A stretch of DNA of 64,000 bases from Flavobacteriaceae bacterium PS02336 (GTDB lineage Bacteria; Bacteroidota; Bacteroidia; Flavobacteriales; Flavobacteriaceae), in the NCBI GenBank assembly GCA_029960065.1, contig JASCOF010000005.1:62001-126000 (forward strand), given 5' to 3'. Below the pieces are notes generated by a model that saw only the letters and a list, made by a program, of their open reading frames with translations, was not told where the DNA came from and ran no database searches. Positions 35,052-43,191 of this stretch are shown piece by piece. The first letter of the stretch is position 1; each line of letters opens with the position of its first letter. Made by a program: the position numbers and the translations under genes.

Positions 35052-36134
35052 ATGTCTGAAACACCAACATATCGCAAAATTATTCACATCGATATGGATG
35101 CTTTTTACGCATCGGTCGAACAGATGGATAATCCTGATTTACGCGGAAAACCTGTGGCTGTTGGCGGCTCTGAGAATAGAGGAGTGGTTTCGGCTGCAAG
35201 TTATGAAGCTAGAAAATTTGGAGTTAGAAGTGCTATCAGCGGTGTTTTGGCTAAAAAATACTGCCCGGAGATTATTTTTGTGCGGCCAAGATTTGACCGG
35301 TACAAAGAGATTTCAGCTAAAATTCATAAAATCTTTCATGAATATACTGATTTAGTCGAACCTCTTTCGCTTGACGAAGCTTATTTGGATGTTACCCAAA
35401 ATAAAAAAGGAAATCCCAGCGCGAGTCTTTTGGCGCAGGAAATTAGAGCAAGAATTTTTAATGAAGTGGGTTTGACAGCTTCTGCAGGTATTTCTGTTAA
35501 TAAATTTGTTGCCAAAATAGCCAGCGATTATAACAAACCCAACGGACAAAAAACAGTTAATCCAGATGAAGTTGAAGCTTTTTTAGAAGATTTGCCCATT
35601 CGCAAGTTTTATGGAGTAGGAAAGGTAACAACCGAAAAAATGTATCAGCTTGGTGTTTTTACTGGAACTGACTTGAAAAGCAAATCATTGGAATTCCTAG
35701 AAAAACATTTCGGAAAATCGGGTGCATTTTATTACAATGTGGTTCGAGGTATTCATAACAGTGAAGTAAAATCATCTAGAATTACCAAATCTGTTGCCGC
35801 TGAACATACTTTTGATGTTAATCTTTCATCAGAGATTTTTATGATGGAACAATTAGAAAGAATTGCAGTTTCATTAGAAAAGCGTGTCAAAAGACATAAT
35901 ATTTCTGGAAAAACAATTACTTTGAAAATTAAATACAGCGATTTTACACAGCAGACACGCAGTAAAACACTGCCTTATTTTATTTCTGATAAAAGCTTGA
36001 TTATGGAGAATGTAGAAGAACTATTGTATCAGGAAAAAATGAAAGATTCAGTACGATTACTCGGAATTTCTTTAAGTAATTTAAATACAGAAGAAAAAAA
36101 AGCGGTAGTTGTACAACTAAAATTTACGTTTTAG
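35052..36134 (+). CDS. dinB: DNA polymerase IV (Y-family, DinB)
   Basis: 360 aa, normal length. IHIDMDAFYASVEQ (11-24) and LSLDEAYLDV (105-114) give the metal ligands Asp14, Asp108 and Glu109. SYEARKFGVRS and GLTASAGISVNKFVAKIAS are further palm and fingers motifs, and a little-finger domain closes the protein. It copies past damaged bases with low fidelity. The ATG at 35052 is needed to include the first catalytic Asp, and there is no earlier ATG. No LexA box was recognised. Confidence 0.96.
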   Translation: MSETPTYRKIIHIDMDAFYASVEQMDNPDLRGKPVAVGGSENRGVVSAASYEARKFGVRSAISGVLAKKYCPEIIFVRPRFDRYKEISAKIHKIFHEYTDLVEPLSLDEAYLDVTQNKKGNPSASLLAQEIRARIFNEVGLTASAGISVNKFVAKIASDYNKPNGQKTVNPDEVEAFLEDLPIRKFYGVGKVTTEKMYQLGVFTGTDLKSKSLEFLEKHFGKSGAFYYNVVRGIHNSEVKSSRITKSVAAEHTFDVNLSSEIFMMEQLERIAVSLEKRVKRHNISGKTITLKIKYSDFTQQTRSKTLPYFISDKSLIMENVEELLYQEKMKDSVRLLGISLSNLNTEEKKAVVVQLKFTF

Positions 36135-36191
36135 TACTATTTTTAACACAGAAAATACAGGATTCTGTGAAGATTAATGAGGTTTTTAATT

Positions 36192-36199
36192 TATCTTTG
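36192..36199 (+). promoter_or_regulatory. -7 box TATCTTTG of the PAS gene
   Basis: Perfect TAnnTTTG, 35 nt before the ATG at 36235. Confidence 0.55.
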
Positions 36200-36234
36200 A
36201 GAAAAGATTTGTTGATGATCTAAACAAGGTTTAT

Positions 36235-36735
36235 ATGAAAAATGCGGACTCTGATGATTTTTTACAGCGAAATACAGTTCCAATTCTATCTTGGGATTTT
36301 CATTACGAGTATGTCAAGGAATTAAAGGCCTTAACTGCTGATTTGGAGAAAGTGAATCAAATTTCCAATCAGTTTACATGGGATGAAAAAAAGCTAAATA
36401 TCCGTGAGAGAATCAAAGAAGAAGTCGTTTTGATTACCGATTTAGATTTGAAAATAGTTTTCGCTTCAAGCGGCATCAAAAAAATGACTGGTTATAAGGA
36501 GGAAGAAATATTGGGTAAAACTCCAAAAATGTTTCAAGGACCAGCAACATCCAAAAAGACTTTGAAAGAAATTAGAGAAGCTTTGGCAAAGAAAGTTCCT
36601 TTTGAAAAAACACTCGAAAACTACCGAAAAAACGGAAACACCTATAAATGCAAGATAGAAGCATCGCCAGTTTATAACTTGAATGGAGAAATATCGCATT
36701 TTATAGCTTTTGAAAAACAGGATTTAAGTGCTTGA
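36235..36735 (+). CDS. single PAS-domain protein, LOV-like without the photoactive cysteine
   Basis: 166 aa, cytosolic, one PAS domain from about 63 to 163. It follows the LOV layout: FASSGIKKMTGYKEEEILGK, then TPKMFQGPATS (96-106), then YRKNGNTYKCKIEASPVYN. In light-sensing LOV domains the second block reads NCRFLQG; here the Cys position is Pro97, so a covalent flavin adduct cannot form. No output domain is fused, so it may act by protein contact. Ligand and partner are unknown. Transcribed alone from its own promoter. Confidence 0.82.
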   Translation: MKNADSDDFLQRNTVPILSWDFHYEYVKELKALTADLEKVNQISNQFTWDEKKLNIRERIKEEVVLITDLDLKIVFASSGIKKMTGYKEEEILGKTPKMFQGPATSKKTLKEIREALAKKVPFEKTLENYRKNGNTYKCKIEASPVYNLNGEISHFIAFEKQDLSA

Positions 36736-36739
36736 TGAT

Positions 36740-36870
36740 TTAACCGCAAAGAGCGCAAAGGTTTACGCAAAGTTCGCAAAGAATTATATAAAACAAAAAC
36801 CGCCCAATAGGCGGTTTTTGTTTTATATAGTAGCGTGCCTTGCGTAAACCTTTGCGCTCTTTGCGGTTAA
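36740..36870. repeat. 31-bp perfect inverted repeat enclosing a bidirectional terminator
   Basis: The outer arms 36740-36770 and 36840-36870 are perfect reverse complements built of CGCAAAG words. Inside is a second dyad, 36785-36804 against 36810-36829 (20-bp perfect stem, loop CAATA), with CCGCC/GGCGG next to A/T runs, which is a strong two-way terminator. It lies between the convergent PAS and fumarase genes. Confidence 0.9.
36785..36829. terminator. bidirectional terminator between PAS gene and fumarase
   Basis: Perfect 20-bp stem with 5-nt loop and T-runs on both strands. Confidence 0.88.
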
Positions 36871-36876
36871 GATAAA

Positions 36877-38481
36877 CTACAAATTTGCAAAGAAATCATT
36901 CCCTTTATCATCAGTAATAATAAAAGCAGGGAAATCTTTAACGGTGATTTTACGAACCGCTTCCATTCCTAATTCTTCAAAATCAACAACTTCGACTTTA
37001 AGAATATTGTCTTGAGCCAAGATAGCAGCAGGACCTCCAATAGAACCTAAGTAGAATCCTCCGTATTTGTTGCAGGCATCTGTAACTTGTTTGGTACGGT
37101 TTCCTTTAGCCAGCATAATCATACTTCCGCCATTTTTTTGGAATTCATCTACATAAACATCCATACGTCCCGCAGTTGTTGGCCCAAAACTTCCAGAAGC
37201 CATTCCGTCTGGCGTTTTAGCAGGACCAGCATAATAAACTGGGTGATTTTTGAAATAATCAGGCATTGGTTTTCCAGCGTCTAATAATTCCTTGATTTTT
37301 GCGTGAGCAATATCTCGGGCAACTATTACAGTTCCGTTTAATTTTAAACGTGTTTTGACTGGATATTGAGATAATTTTGCTAGAATATCTGCCATTGGCT
37401 GATCTAAATCAATTTCTACAGGCGCTTCTAGATGTGGAGCTGTTTCTGGTAAAAATTGTTTCGGATTTACTTCTAATTGTTCAACGAAGATTCCGTCTTT
37501 CGTAATTTTTCCTTTGATATTTCTATCAGCAGAACAAGAAACGCCTAATCCAACCGGACAAGAAGCCGCGTGGCGTGGCAAACGAATTACACGAACATCA
37601 TGCGTAAAATATTTTCCTCCAAATTGCGCTCCAATTGCACTTTCCTGACAGATTTTCTGAACGCGTTCTTCCCATTCAAAATCACGGAAAGCCTGACCAG
37701 ACATATTTCCAGAAGTTGGAAGATGGTCATAATAACCAGCAGAAGCTTTTTTAACAGCACTTAAATTTGCTTCCGCAGAAGTTCCGCCAATTACCAAAGC
37801 TAAATGGTACGGAGGACAAGCAGAAGTTCCTAAGTCTTTAATTTTTGTACGAATGAATTCATCTAATGATTTCTCATTCAATAAAGACTTAGTTTGTTGG
37901 TATAAATAAGTTTTGTTTGCAGATCCTCCGCCTTTTGCCATAAACAAAAAGTCGTAAGAAATTCCTTTTTTGGCATAAATATCAATTTGCGCCGGAAGAT
38001 TTGATCCTGAATTCTTTTCTTCAAACATCGAAATCGGAACAATCTGCGAATAACGTAAATTTCTTTTTTGATAAGTATTAAATATACCACGGCTCAACCA
38101 TTCTGCATCGTCAACACCTGTAAAGATGCTTTCTCCTTTTTTAGCCATTACAATTGCCGTTCCAGTATCTTGACAGCTTGGCAACTGACCTTCGGCAGCA
38201 ACAGAAGCATTTTGAAGTAAATTGTACGCCACAAAACGATCGTTATCTGTAGCTTCTGGATCGTCAAGAATTTTTCTTAGTTTTTGTAAATGAGTCGTTC
38301 TCAACATGAACGAAACATCTGTTAAAGCTTCTTCAGCCAATAATTCTAAACCTTTTGGATCAACCGTTAAAACTTCACGTTCTCCAAATTGTTCCACTTT
38401 TACAAAATCTGAGGTGATTTTGCGATACTGTGTATCATCCTTTAAGATCGGATAAGGATCTTGGTATATAAAATCAATCAT
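36877..38481 (-). CDS. class I fumarate hydratase (iron-sulfur)
   Basis: 534 aa, fused alpha plus beta type as in E. coli FumA/FumB. Cysteines in LPSCQDTGTAIV, HAASCPVGLGVSC and the GGKYFTHDVRVIRLPRH block bind the [4Fe-4S] cluster and substrate. The beta part carries NGTVIVARDIAHAKIKE and FGPTTAGRMDVYVDEF. It converts fumarate to malate in the TCA cycle. Monocistronic, with its own -7 box (38498-38505) and a terminator after it. Confidence 0.96.
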   Translation of the reverse strand: MIDFIYQDPYPILKDDTQYRKITSDFVKVEQFGEREVLTVDPKGLELLAEEALTDVSFMLRTTHLQKLRKILDDPEATDNDRFVAYNLLQNASVAAEGQLPSCQDTGTAIVMAKKGESIFTGVDDAEWLSRGIFNTYQKRNLRYSQIVPISMFEEKNSGSNLPAQIDIYAKKGISYDFLFMAKGGGSANKTYLYQQTKSLLNEKSLDEFIRTKIKDLGTSACPPYHLALVIGGTSAEANLSAVKKASAGYYDHLPTSGNMSGQAFRDFEWEERVQKICQESAIGAQFGGKYFTHDVRVIRLPRHAASCPVGLGVSCSADRNIKGKITKDGIFVEQLEVNPKQFLPETAPHLEAPVEIDLDQPMADILAKLSQYPVKTRLKLNGTVIVARDIAHAKIKELLDAGKPMPDYFKNHPVYYAGPAKTPDGMASGSFGPTTAGRMDVYVDEFQKNGGSMIMLAKGNRTKQVTDACNKYGGFYLGSIGGPAAILAQDNILKVEVVDFEELGMEAVRKITVKDFPAFIITDDKGNDFFANL

Positions 38482-38497
38482 TGCTTTGTTTTTTTTA

Positions 38498-38505
38498 CAA
38501 ATTTA
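38498..38505 (-). promoter_or_regulatory. -7 box TAAATTTG of the fumarase gene
   Basis: Minus-strand TAnnTTTG, 17 nt upstream of the start at 38481. Confidence 0.55.
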
Positions 38506-38555
38506 GAAATTATTTACCTAAGAAAGAATTTGAATAAGGGTTCTATAACTGTTAA

Positions 38556-39305
38556 TTATTGACTATTGAATTGGTCAAAAGTCATCTTTTTTTCAAAGTA
38601 TGCTTTATCTTTTACAGACAATAATTTCTTGCTCCATTGGTTTTCTTTTAGCTCAAAGGCAATTGAATCAGAATGTTTTAGGACTCCCATGTCTACATTT
38701 TCGTCGTCATCTGCAGGTATAAATGCAACAGTTTTGCAATAGAATGTTTTTGGATCAGCACTTTTCGACGGATTTACAATTTCTACCCAATTTCCCCAGC
38801 CACTGTCAGACATTGTGTTCCATTGATGTACCAATTGTAATTTGCTGTTCTTTAGGTAGTATAAATAATTTTCATGTGTGTAACCACAAGCCGGATAGCC
38901 AACTGTAACTTGTATAAAAGGAGAATTTTTAGAGGTTTCGGATGTCAGTCCGTAAGAAGCCATCCAATCTGAACCTTTTTCAAAACCTTTAATCGTAATT
39001 TTTGACGATCCGGTTTTGCTCTTGTTTTGGTAAAAATCTAGTCGATATTTAACCGTTACGATACTATCTTTATCTGCCTTTTGTTCTACAAGATTAGCTA
39101 AAATATAATCTTTTGAAGATTCTTCTCCGTTTACATAAATTCCGACAGTATCGGTTTTAATAACTTTTTCGTCAGCCGAATCGTCAATCGATTCCATTGG
39201 TATTTCCTGTATTTCAGGTAATGCTGCAATTGCTTCTGAATCTGTAGGTTTGTTTTTTTGACAGCCGATCAAAAGAACTGACAAAAGAAGAAGTGGTATT
39301 CTCAT
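38556..39305 (-). CDS. lipoprotein, unknown function (paralogue of 31911-32630)
   Basis: 249 aa with lipobox at Cys15 (SVLLIGC). It aligns along its length with the lipoprotein at 31911-32630; the best blocks are WMASYGL, PFIQVTVGYPACGYTHENYL, SGWGNWVEIVNPS and SDSIAFELKENQWSKKLLS. No known domain. Its ATG is 5 nt after the stop of the Y1 transposase gene, so the two could share a transcript. Predicted to be envelope-anchored. Confidence 0.76.
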   Translation of the reverse strand: MRIPLLLLSVLLIGCQKNKPTDSEAIAALPEIQEIPMESIDDSADEKVIKTDTVGIYVNGEESSKDYILANLVEQKADKDSIVTVKYRLDFYQNKSKTGSSKITIKGFEKGSDWMASYGLTSETSKNSPFIQVTVGYPACGYTHENYLYYLKNSKLQLVHQWNTMSDSGWGNWVEIVNPSKSADPKTFYCKTVAFIPADDDENVDMGVLKHSDSIAFELKENQWSKKLLSVKDKAYFEKKMTFDQFNSQ

Positions 39306-39309
39306 CGTA

Positions 39310-39771
39310 TTATTTTAGATTTTCAAAAATAAATTTTTCATCGTATTGGACGTTAAATTTATTTAGAAAATTTAAATATTCATCATGAAAACTTTGTTTT
39401 TTGTGATGTTCTTTTTGATTTAAGATGTATTTATAAACCGAATCTATTTGTGATTGGCTGTAAGAGAAAGCACCATATCCTTCCTGCCAGGAGAACTTTG
39501 AATTAGTTAGATGATTGTCATTTATATATTTAGAAGATTTTGCTTTAACAATTTTCATTAGTTCTGAAATTGTAATTGTTGGTTTTAATCCAATCAAGCA
39601 ATGAACATGATCCTCAACCCCGTTTATAATAATGGTTTTACATCCAGTTTCATTAATTAAGTTTCCAATTACAGCTAGCAATTGCGATCTCCATTTTTCT
39701 TCGATTAAAGCATTTCTATATTTTACCGCGAAAACAATCTGAATGTAAAGCTGATGATATGTATTTGCCAT
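39310..39771 (-). CDS. IS200-type Y1 transposase (RAYT-like)
   Basis: 153 aa. His55-Val-His57 in VEDHVHCLIG and Tyr115 in YKYILNQKEHH align at the same residue numbers as the transposase at 16368-16802, though the proteins are clearly diverged. All catalytic residues are intact. A large palindrome array begins 94 nt upstream of its start, and the gene ends 5 nt before a lipoprotein gene. No classical IS200 ends were recognised. It is probably a resident transposase linked to the neighbouring repeats; activity unproven. Confidence 0.9.
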   Translation of the reverse strand: MANTYHQLYIQIVFAVKYRNALIEEKWRSQLLAVIGNLINETGCKTIIINGVEDHVHCLIGLKPTITISELMKIVKAKSSKYINDNHLTNSKFSWQEGYGAFSYSQSQIDSVYKYILNQKEHHKKQSFHDEYLNFLNKFNVQYDEKFIFENLK

Positions 39772-39864
39772 TTTTTGATGTTTACAAACGGCAAATTAAA
39801 ATTTTAATTTGTGAAGAGAAATAATTTTGTAATATTTAACTTATTTTTTATGGCGTGAAAGATG

Positions 39865-40150
39865 AATCGTACCTATGGAATTCATGTGAATAATGTTCAT
39901 TTCGGTCAACGGATTGAAATTCGTTGCTGAAAAATGAATCGTTCCTATGGAACTCATGTCATAATGTTCATTTTGGTCAACGGATTAAAATCCGTTGCTA
40001 CAATATAAATCGTTCTGAGGGAACTCCTTTGATAACATTCATTTTGGTCAACGTATTGAAATTCGTTGCTGTAATATAAATCGTTCCTGTGGAACTCATG
40101 TGAGAATGTTCATTTTGGTCAACGGATTAAAATCCGTTGCTACAATATTT
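39865..40150. repeat. four tandem 71-72 bp palindrome units
   Basis: Units start at 39865, 39937, 40008 and 40079, and a fifth begins at 40151. Each holds two hairpins: GTTCC-TAT-GGAAC type and CAACGGATTAAAATCCGTTG type, joined by a conserved TTCATTTTGGT link. The whole unit is conserved, so these are not CRISPR repeats with spacers. Confidence 0.9.
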
Positions 40151-40567
40151 AATTGTTCCTATGGAACTATGTTATTATGTTCAAATTTATAAAGAGCCCT
40201 CGGCTCGCAAAATATTGTAGAGCCGGATTTTTAATCCGGTTATGCTATAGAAATTATCGTAAGAGAGATCCGTAGGATCGGTTTATATTAAAAAAACCAA
40301 GTCGCCACAAAAATAGCCGTAATTACAAATTAAATCAACCAAAAGCATTGTTTCTACAATATTTAATTGTTCCTATGGTATTGTAATTATGTTCAAAATT
40401 TATAAAGAGCCGTTGGCTCGCAAAATGTTGTAGGGCCGGATTTTAATCCGGTTATGCTAATAGAAATTATCCTAAAAGAGATCCGTAGGATCGGTTTATA
40501 TTAAAAAAACCAAGTCGCCACAAAAATAGCCGTAATCACACAGATTAAATCAACCAAAAGCATCGTT
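40141..40567. repeat. about 214-bp tandem duplication that includes the 3' end of the next gene
   Basis: Copy 1 (40141-40354) and copy 2 (40355-40567) share order and most bases: TACAATATTTAATTGTTCC start, GAGCC/GGCTC hairpin, GCCGGATTTTAATCCGG-type hairpin, GATCC-GTA-GGATC hairpin, then about 65 bp of gene end. In copy 2 the last part is the true 3' end of the membrane-protein gene (40501 on). In copy 1 the same stretch (40289-40353) is a detached relic. The copies differ by scattered substitutions and small indels. Confidence 0.88.
40289..40353 (-). pseudogene. relic copy of the 3' end of the nucleoside-recognition membrane gene
   Basis: About 65 bp matching the last 21 codons (ending ATWFF) of the gene at 40501-41940, left behind by the tandem duplication. 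It has no start and cannot be expressed as a gene. Confidence 0.8.
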
Positions 40568-41940
40568 CCTAAAGCGTAACGAGTGTTTTTGATATTTACA
40601 GAACCAAAATAAACCGCAATTACATAAAAAGTACTTTCGGCACTACATTGAAAAATACTGCTTAATCTTGCTGTTAAAGAATCCGCTCCAAAAGTATTCA
40701 TAGAATCGATTAAGAAACCTCTTGAACCTGCAGAACTAAACGGGCGTAGCATTGCAACTGGAAGCGCGTTTGTGATTTCTTTGCTTACACCCATATTTGA
40801 AAATACAAATCCAATTCCGTCACTTATAATTTCAAATAAACCGCTGTTTCTGAATAATGAAATCGCGACTAACATTCCCAAAACATATGGGAAAATAGTT
40901 ACACCAGTTTTGACTCCGTTATTGGCTCCAACAACAAAAGTGTCAAAAACGGTTGTATTGGCATCTTTAAATTTTTGCTCATGTCTGAAAGAAAAAATCA
41001 GTGTAAAAGCAATGATAGCCAATAATATTAATCCTGAAAGGTTAGAAGTAAAGTAGTTTTTACCGATCAAATCCAAGTGATTGACATACATCAATAAACC
41101 AACAATTGCAGCAATTAATCCCATTAAACCAATTAATAGTGAAGCACTTTTAAAATTGATTTTTTGTTTGATACCCACAATTAAGAAAGCGGCAATCGTA
41201 CCAATAAAAGAGGTAATGATACACGGAAGCATAACATCAGCAGGATTACTGGCGTTGGCAGCAGCACGATAACCGATAATCGAAGTAGCAATTAAAGTTA
41301 AACCCGAAGCATGAAGACACATAAACATGATCTGTGCATCGCTGGCTTTGTCTTTATCGGGATTTATTTCCTGTAAACTTTCCATTGCTTTCAATCCAAA
41401 TGGAGTCGCAGCCGAATCTAATCCCAAGAAATTGGCAGCAAAATTTAACGTCATGTATGAAATAGAAGGGTGATTTTTAGGAATACTTGGAAATACTTTT
41501 ACAAAAACCGGACTCAAAGCTTTTGCCAATTTTCCTGAAGCTCCAGAGATAATTAAAAGCTCCATTAATCCGCAGAAAAAGGCTAAATAGGCTATAAGCG
41601 GCAGAATCAAATCGACTAAAGTGCTTTTACAAGTTGGCAGTAAACCATCAGATTTTTGAAGTCCGCTGAAAATTTTTACTGTTTTGTTTTTATAAACGTA
41701 AGTCGTGTCGGCATTCAGCGTATCACGATTGATAATCATGGTTTGATCTGGTGCTTTTTGAATGCTGTCTTTGATAAAAGTAGGAAGTTCTTCAATGTAT
41801 TTTTCAGAAACTAAAACAGGATCATCTTTTTTTCCATTCAAAACAGAATCAATTGTGTAGGTGTTGGCAGTAAACAAACTGAATACAATAAAAACAATTG
41901 AAGAAATAAAAATCGTTAACCAAAATCTGCTCAATACCAT
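40501..41940 (-). CDS. nucleoside-recognition (Gate) domain membrane protein, SpmA-SpmB fusion type
   Basis: 479 aa with about ten membrane segments. It contains two Gate-type halves: one around NFAANFLGLDSAATPFGLKA (SpmA-like) and one around TGVTIFPYVLGMLVAISLF with MLRPFSSAGSRGFL (SpmB-like). In Bacillus the two are separate spore-maturation proteins; non-spore-formers carry fused forms of unknown function, perhaps solute transport. A 120-residue loop after TM1 faces outside. Its last codons were copied in the adjacent tandem duplication; the gene itself is intact. Confidence 0.86.
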   Translation of the reverse strand: MVLSRFWLTIFISSIVFIVFSLFTANTYTIDSVLNGKKDDPVLVSEKYIEELPTFIKDSIQKAPDQTMIINRDTLNADTTYVYKNKTVKIFSGLQKSDGLLPTCKSTLVDLILPLIAYLAFFCGLMELLIISGASGKLAKALSPVFVKVFPSIPKNHPSISYMTLNFAANFLGLDSAATPFGLKAMESLQEINPDKDKASDAQIMFMCLHASGLTLIATSIIGYRAAANASNPADVMLPCIITSFIGTIAAFLIVGIKQKINFKSASLLIGLMGLIAAIVGLLMYVNHLDLIGKNYFTSNLSGLILLAIIAFTLIFSFRHEQKFKDANTTVFDTFVVGANNGVKTGVTIFPYVLGMLVAISLFRNSGLFEIISDGIGFVFSNMGVSKEITNALPVAMLRPFSSAGSRGFLIDSMNTFGADSLTARLSSIFQCSAESTFYVIAVYFGSVNIKNTRYALGTMLLVDLICVITAIFVATWFF

Positions 41941-42050
41941 AATTCTAATTTTTTGTAAATGTAATTATTTAGCAATAATAAGCATAAAGATTTAAGTAAC
42001 GAAACAGGAAGTTATGGTTATGAAAGACAATTTTTTAATTAAAATTCAAT

Positions 42051-43121
42051 TCATTCAATAACAATTTTCGTTTCTAAATAATTTTCAAAAGCTTTAATTC
42101 CTTCAAAAAGAATTTCTTTTTTGCTCATTTCGGTTTTATTAAAAAACTCCGTTTCTATTTTCACGTGATCTTTTTTAAAAGTTCTTTTCCAGATTCCAAT
42201 TACTTTTCCGTTTTCTAAAATTATGGGTTTGAAAATACCGTTATTGGTAAAAACTTTCGATTGATGAGCGGCTAGGAAAGAAGCTTCTCGCGTTTTATAA
42301 GCAATTAAAATCTCATCAAAAGCAGGCAGAAAATGTACGCTTTCGCGGAAATCCCCTTCATTAATAAGATCCTTTTTAAACCAATATTGCTGATTATCAA
42401 TAGCAATGTCGCTTAATTGCAACTCAATTGCGTTAATTGTTTTCTTGCAGATTGTAACAGGAAATCCTGACCACCATGAAAAATCGGACACGGTTGCTGG
42501 ACCATGACTTTCAAAATAGCGAAGGGCTAGTTTGGCTAAAGCTTCTTCTTTAGTTAATTTGGCTTTAGGTTTTTCAACGCGTTCTTCAAGCAAAGCATAA
42601 GTAATCTGTTTGCCTTTCATTCTTCCATTGCAGACCAAGCCATCTAATTCGGCATTCATCATTACAATAACTGGAGATAAATCGCCTGCGCTTTTTTGAA
42701 TGTTGAGCTCTTTCATGATTTCCTCTCGAGTTAAATGATTGTTTCCCGATAGAAGTTTTTCTATTTTGGAATTGACTTTATCAAATTTCTTTTCATCAAA
42801 GCCATGTTGTGCAGCCATTGTTGCAAACAGACGTTTTACTTGTGGAGCAGAAAGTTCCAACATCCAATAAATATCATCAGACGAAACAAAATGCCAAGTT
42901 GGACGCAGTATATGAGTTCTTATAATTTTGCCAGAATTAATCGCTTCTTCAATTTCTTTTTCTGAAGCGTCACATCGAGAACCAATTGCCCATTTTGCCA
43001 TTGCATAATCCTGTGCCTGCATCGCGCCAAAATGCCTGACAACCTCTTGAGGTGAACATTTACTTGTCTTAAACAATTTTTGAGCAACAAGACGGTAATG
43101 TGAAATTTCAGAATGAATCAT
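42051..43121 (-). CDS. winged-helix protein, AlkZ-like DNA glycosylase family (HTH_42)
   Basis: 356 aa. Near the N-terminus, FGAMQAQDYAMAKWAIGSR carries the Gln-x-Gln motif of the AlkZ/YcaQ superfamily, whose members unhook DNA interstrand crosslinks or alkylated bases. LRPTWHFV and the ALRYFESHGPATVSDFSWWSG helix-wing segment are also typical. Role in crosslink repair is inferred from the motif. It lies in a leftward series with an exonuclease and an alkyltransferase, 70 nt from the former. Confidence 0.82.
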   Translation of the reverse strand: MIHSEISHYRLVAQKLFKTSKCSPQEVVRHFGAMQAQDYAMAKWAIGSRCDASEKEIEEAINSGKIIRTHILRPTWHFVSSDDIYWMLELSAPQVKRLFATMAAQHGFDEKKFDKVNSKIEKLLSGNNHLTREEIMKELNIQKSAGDLSPVIVMMNAELDGLVCNGRMKGKQITYALLEERVEKPKAKLTKEEALAKLALRYFESHGPATVSDFSWWSGFPVTICKKTINAIELQLSDIAIDNQQYWFKKDLINEGDFRESVHFLPAFDEILIAYKTREASFLAAHQSKVFTNNGIFKPIILENGKVIGIWKRTFKKDHVKIETEFFNKTEMSKKEILFEGIKAFENYLETKIVIE

Positions 43122-43142
43122 TTCTTAGAAAATTATAAGTTT

Positions 43143-43190
43143 AAAAACCTTAGTATCTCAGTAACTTAGAACCTTAGAATCTTAAAAAGA
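43143..43190. repeat. octamer repeat array (TAGnAnCT units)
   Basis: TAGTATCT, CAGTAACT, TAGAACCT and TAGAATCT at 43151-43182 in exact 8-bp steps, ending at the stop of the exonuclease gene. Confidence 0.8.
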
Positions 43191-43191
43191 A

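Noticed and set aside
39865..40150. Regular 71-72 bp repeats suggested a CRISPR array
   Set aside because: Whole units are conserved, there are no unique spacers, each unit holds two palindromes, and no cas gene is near.
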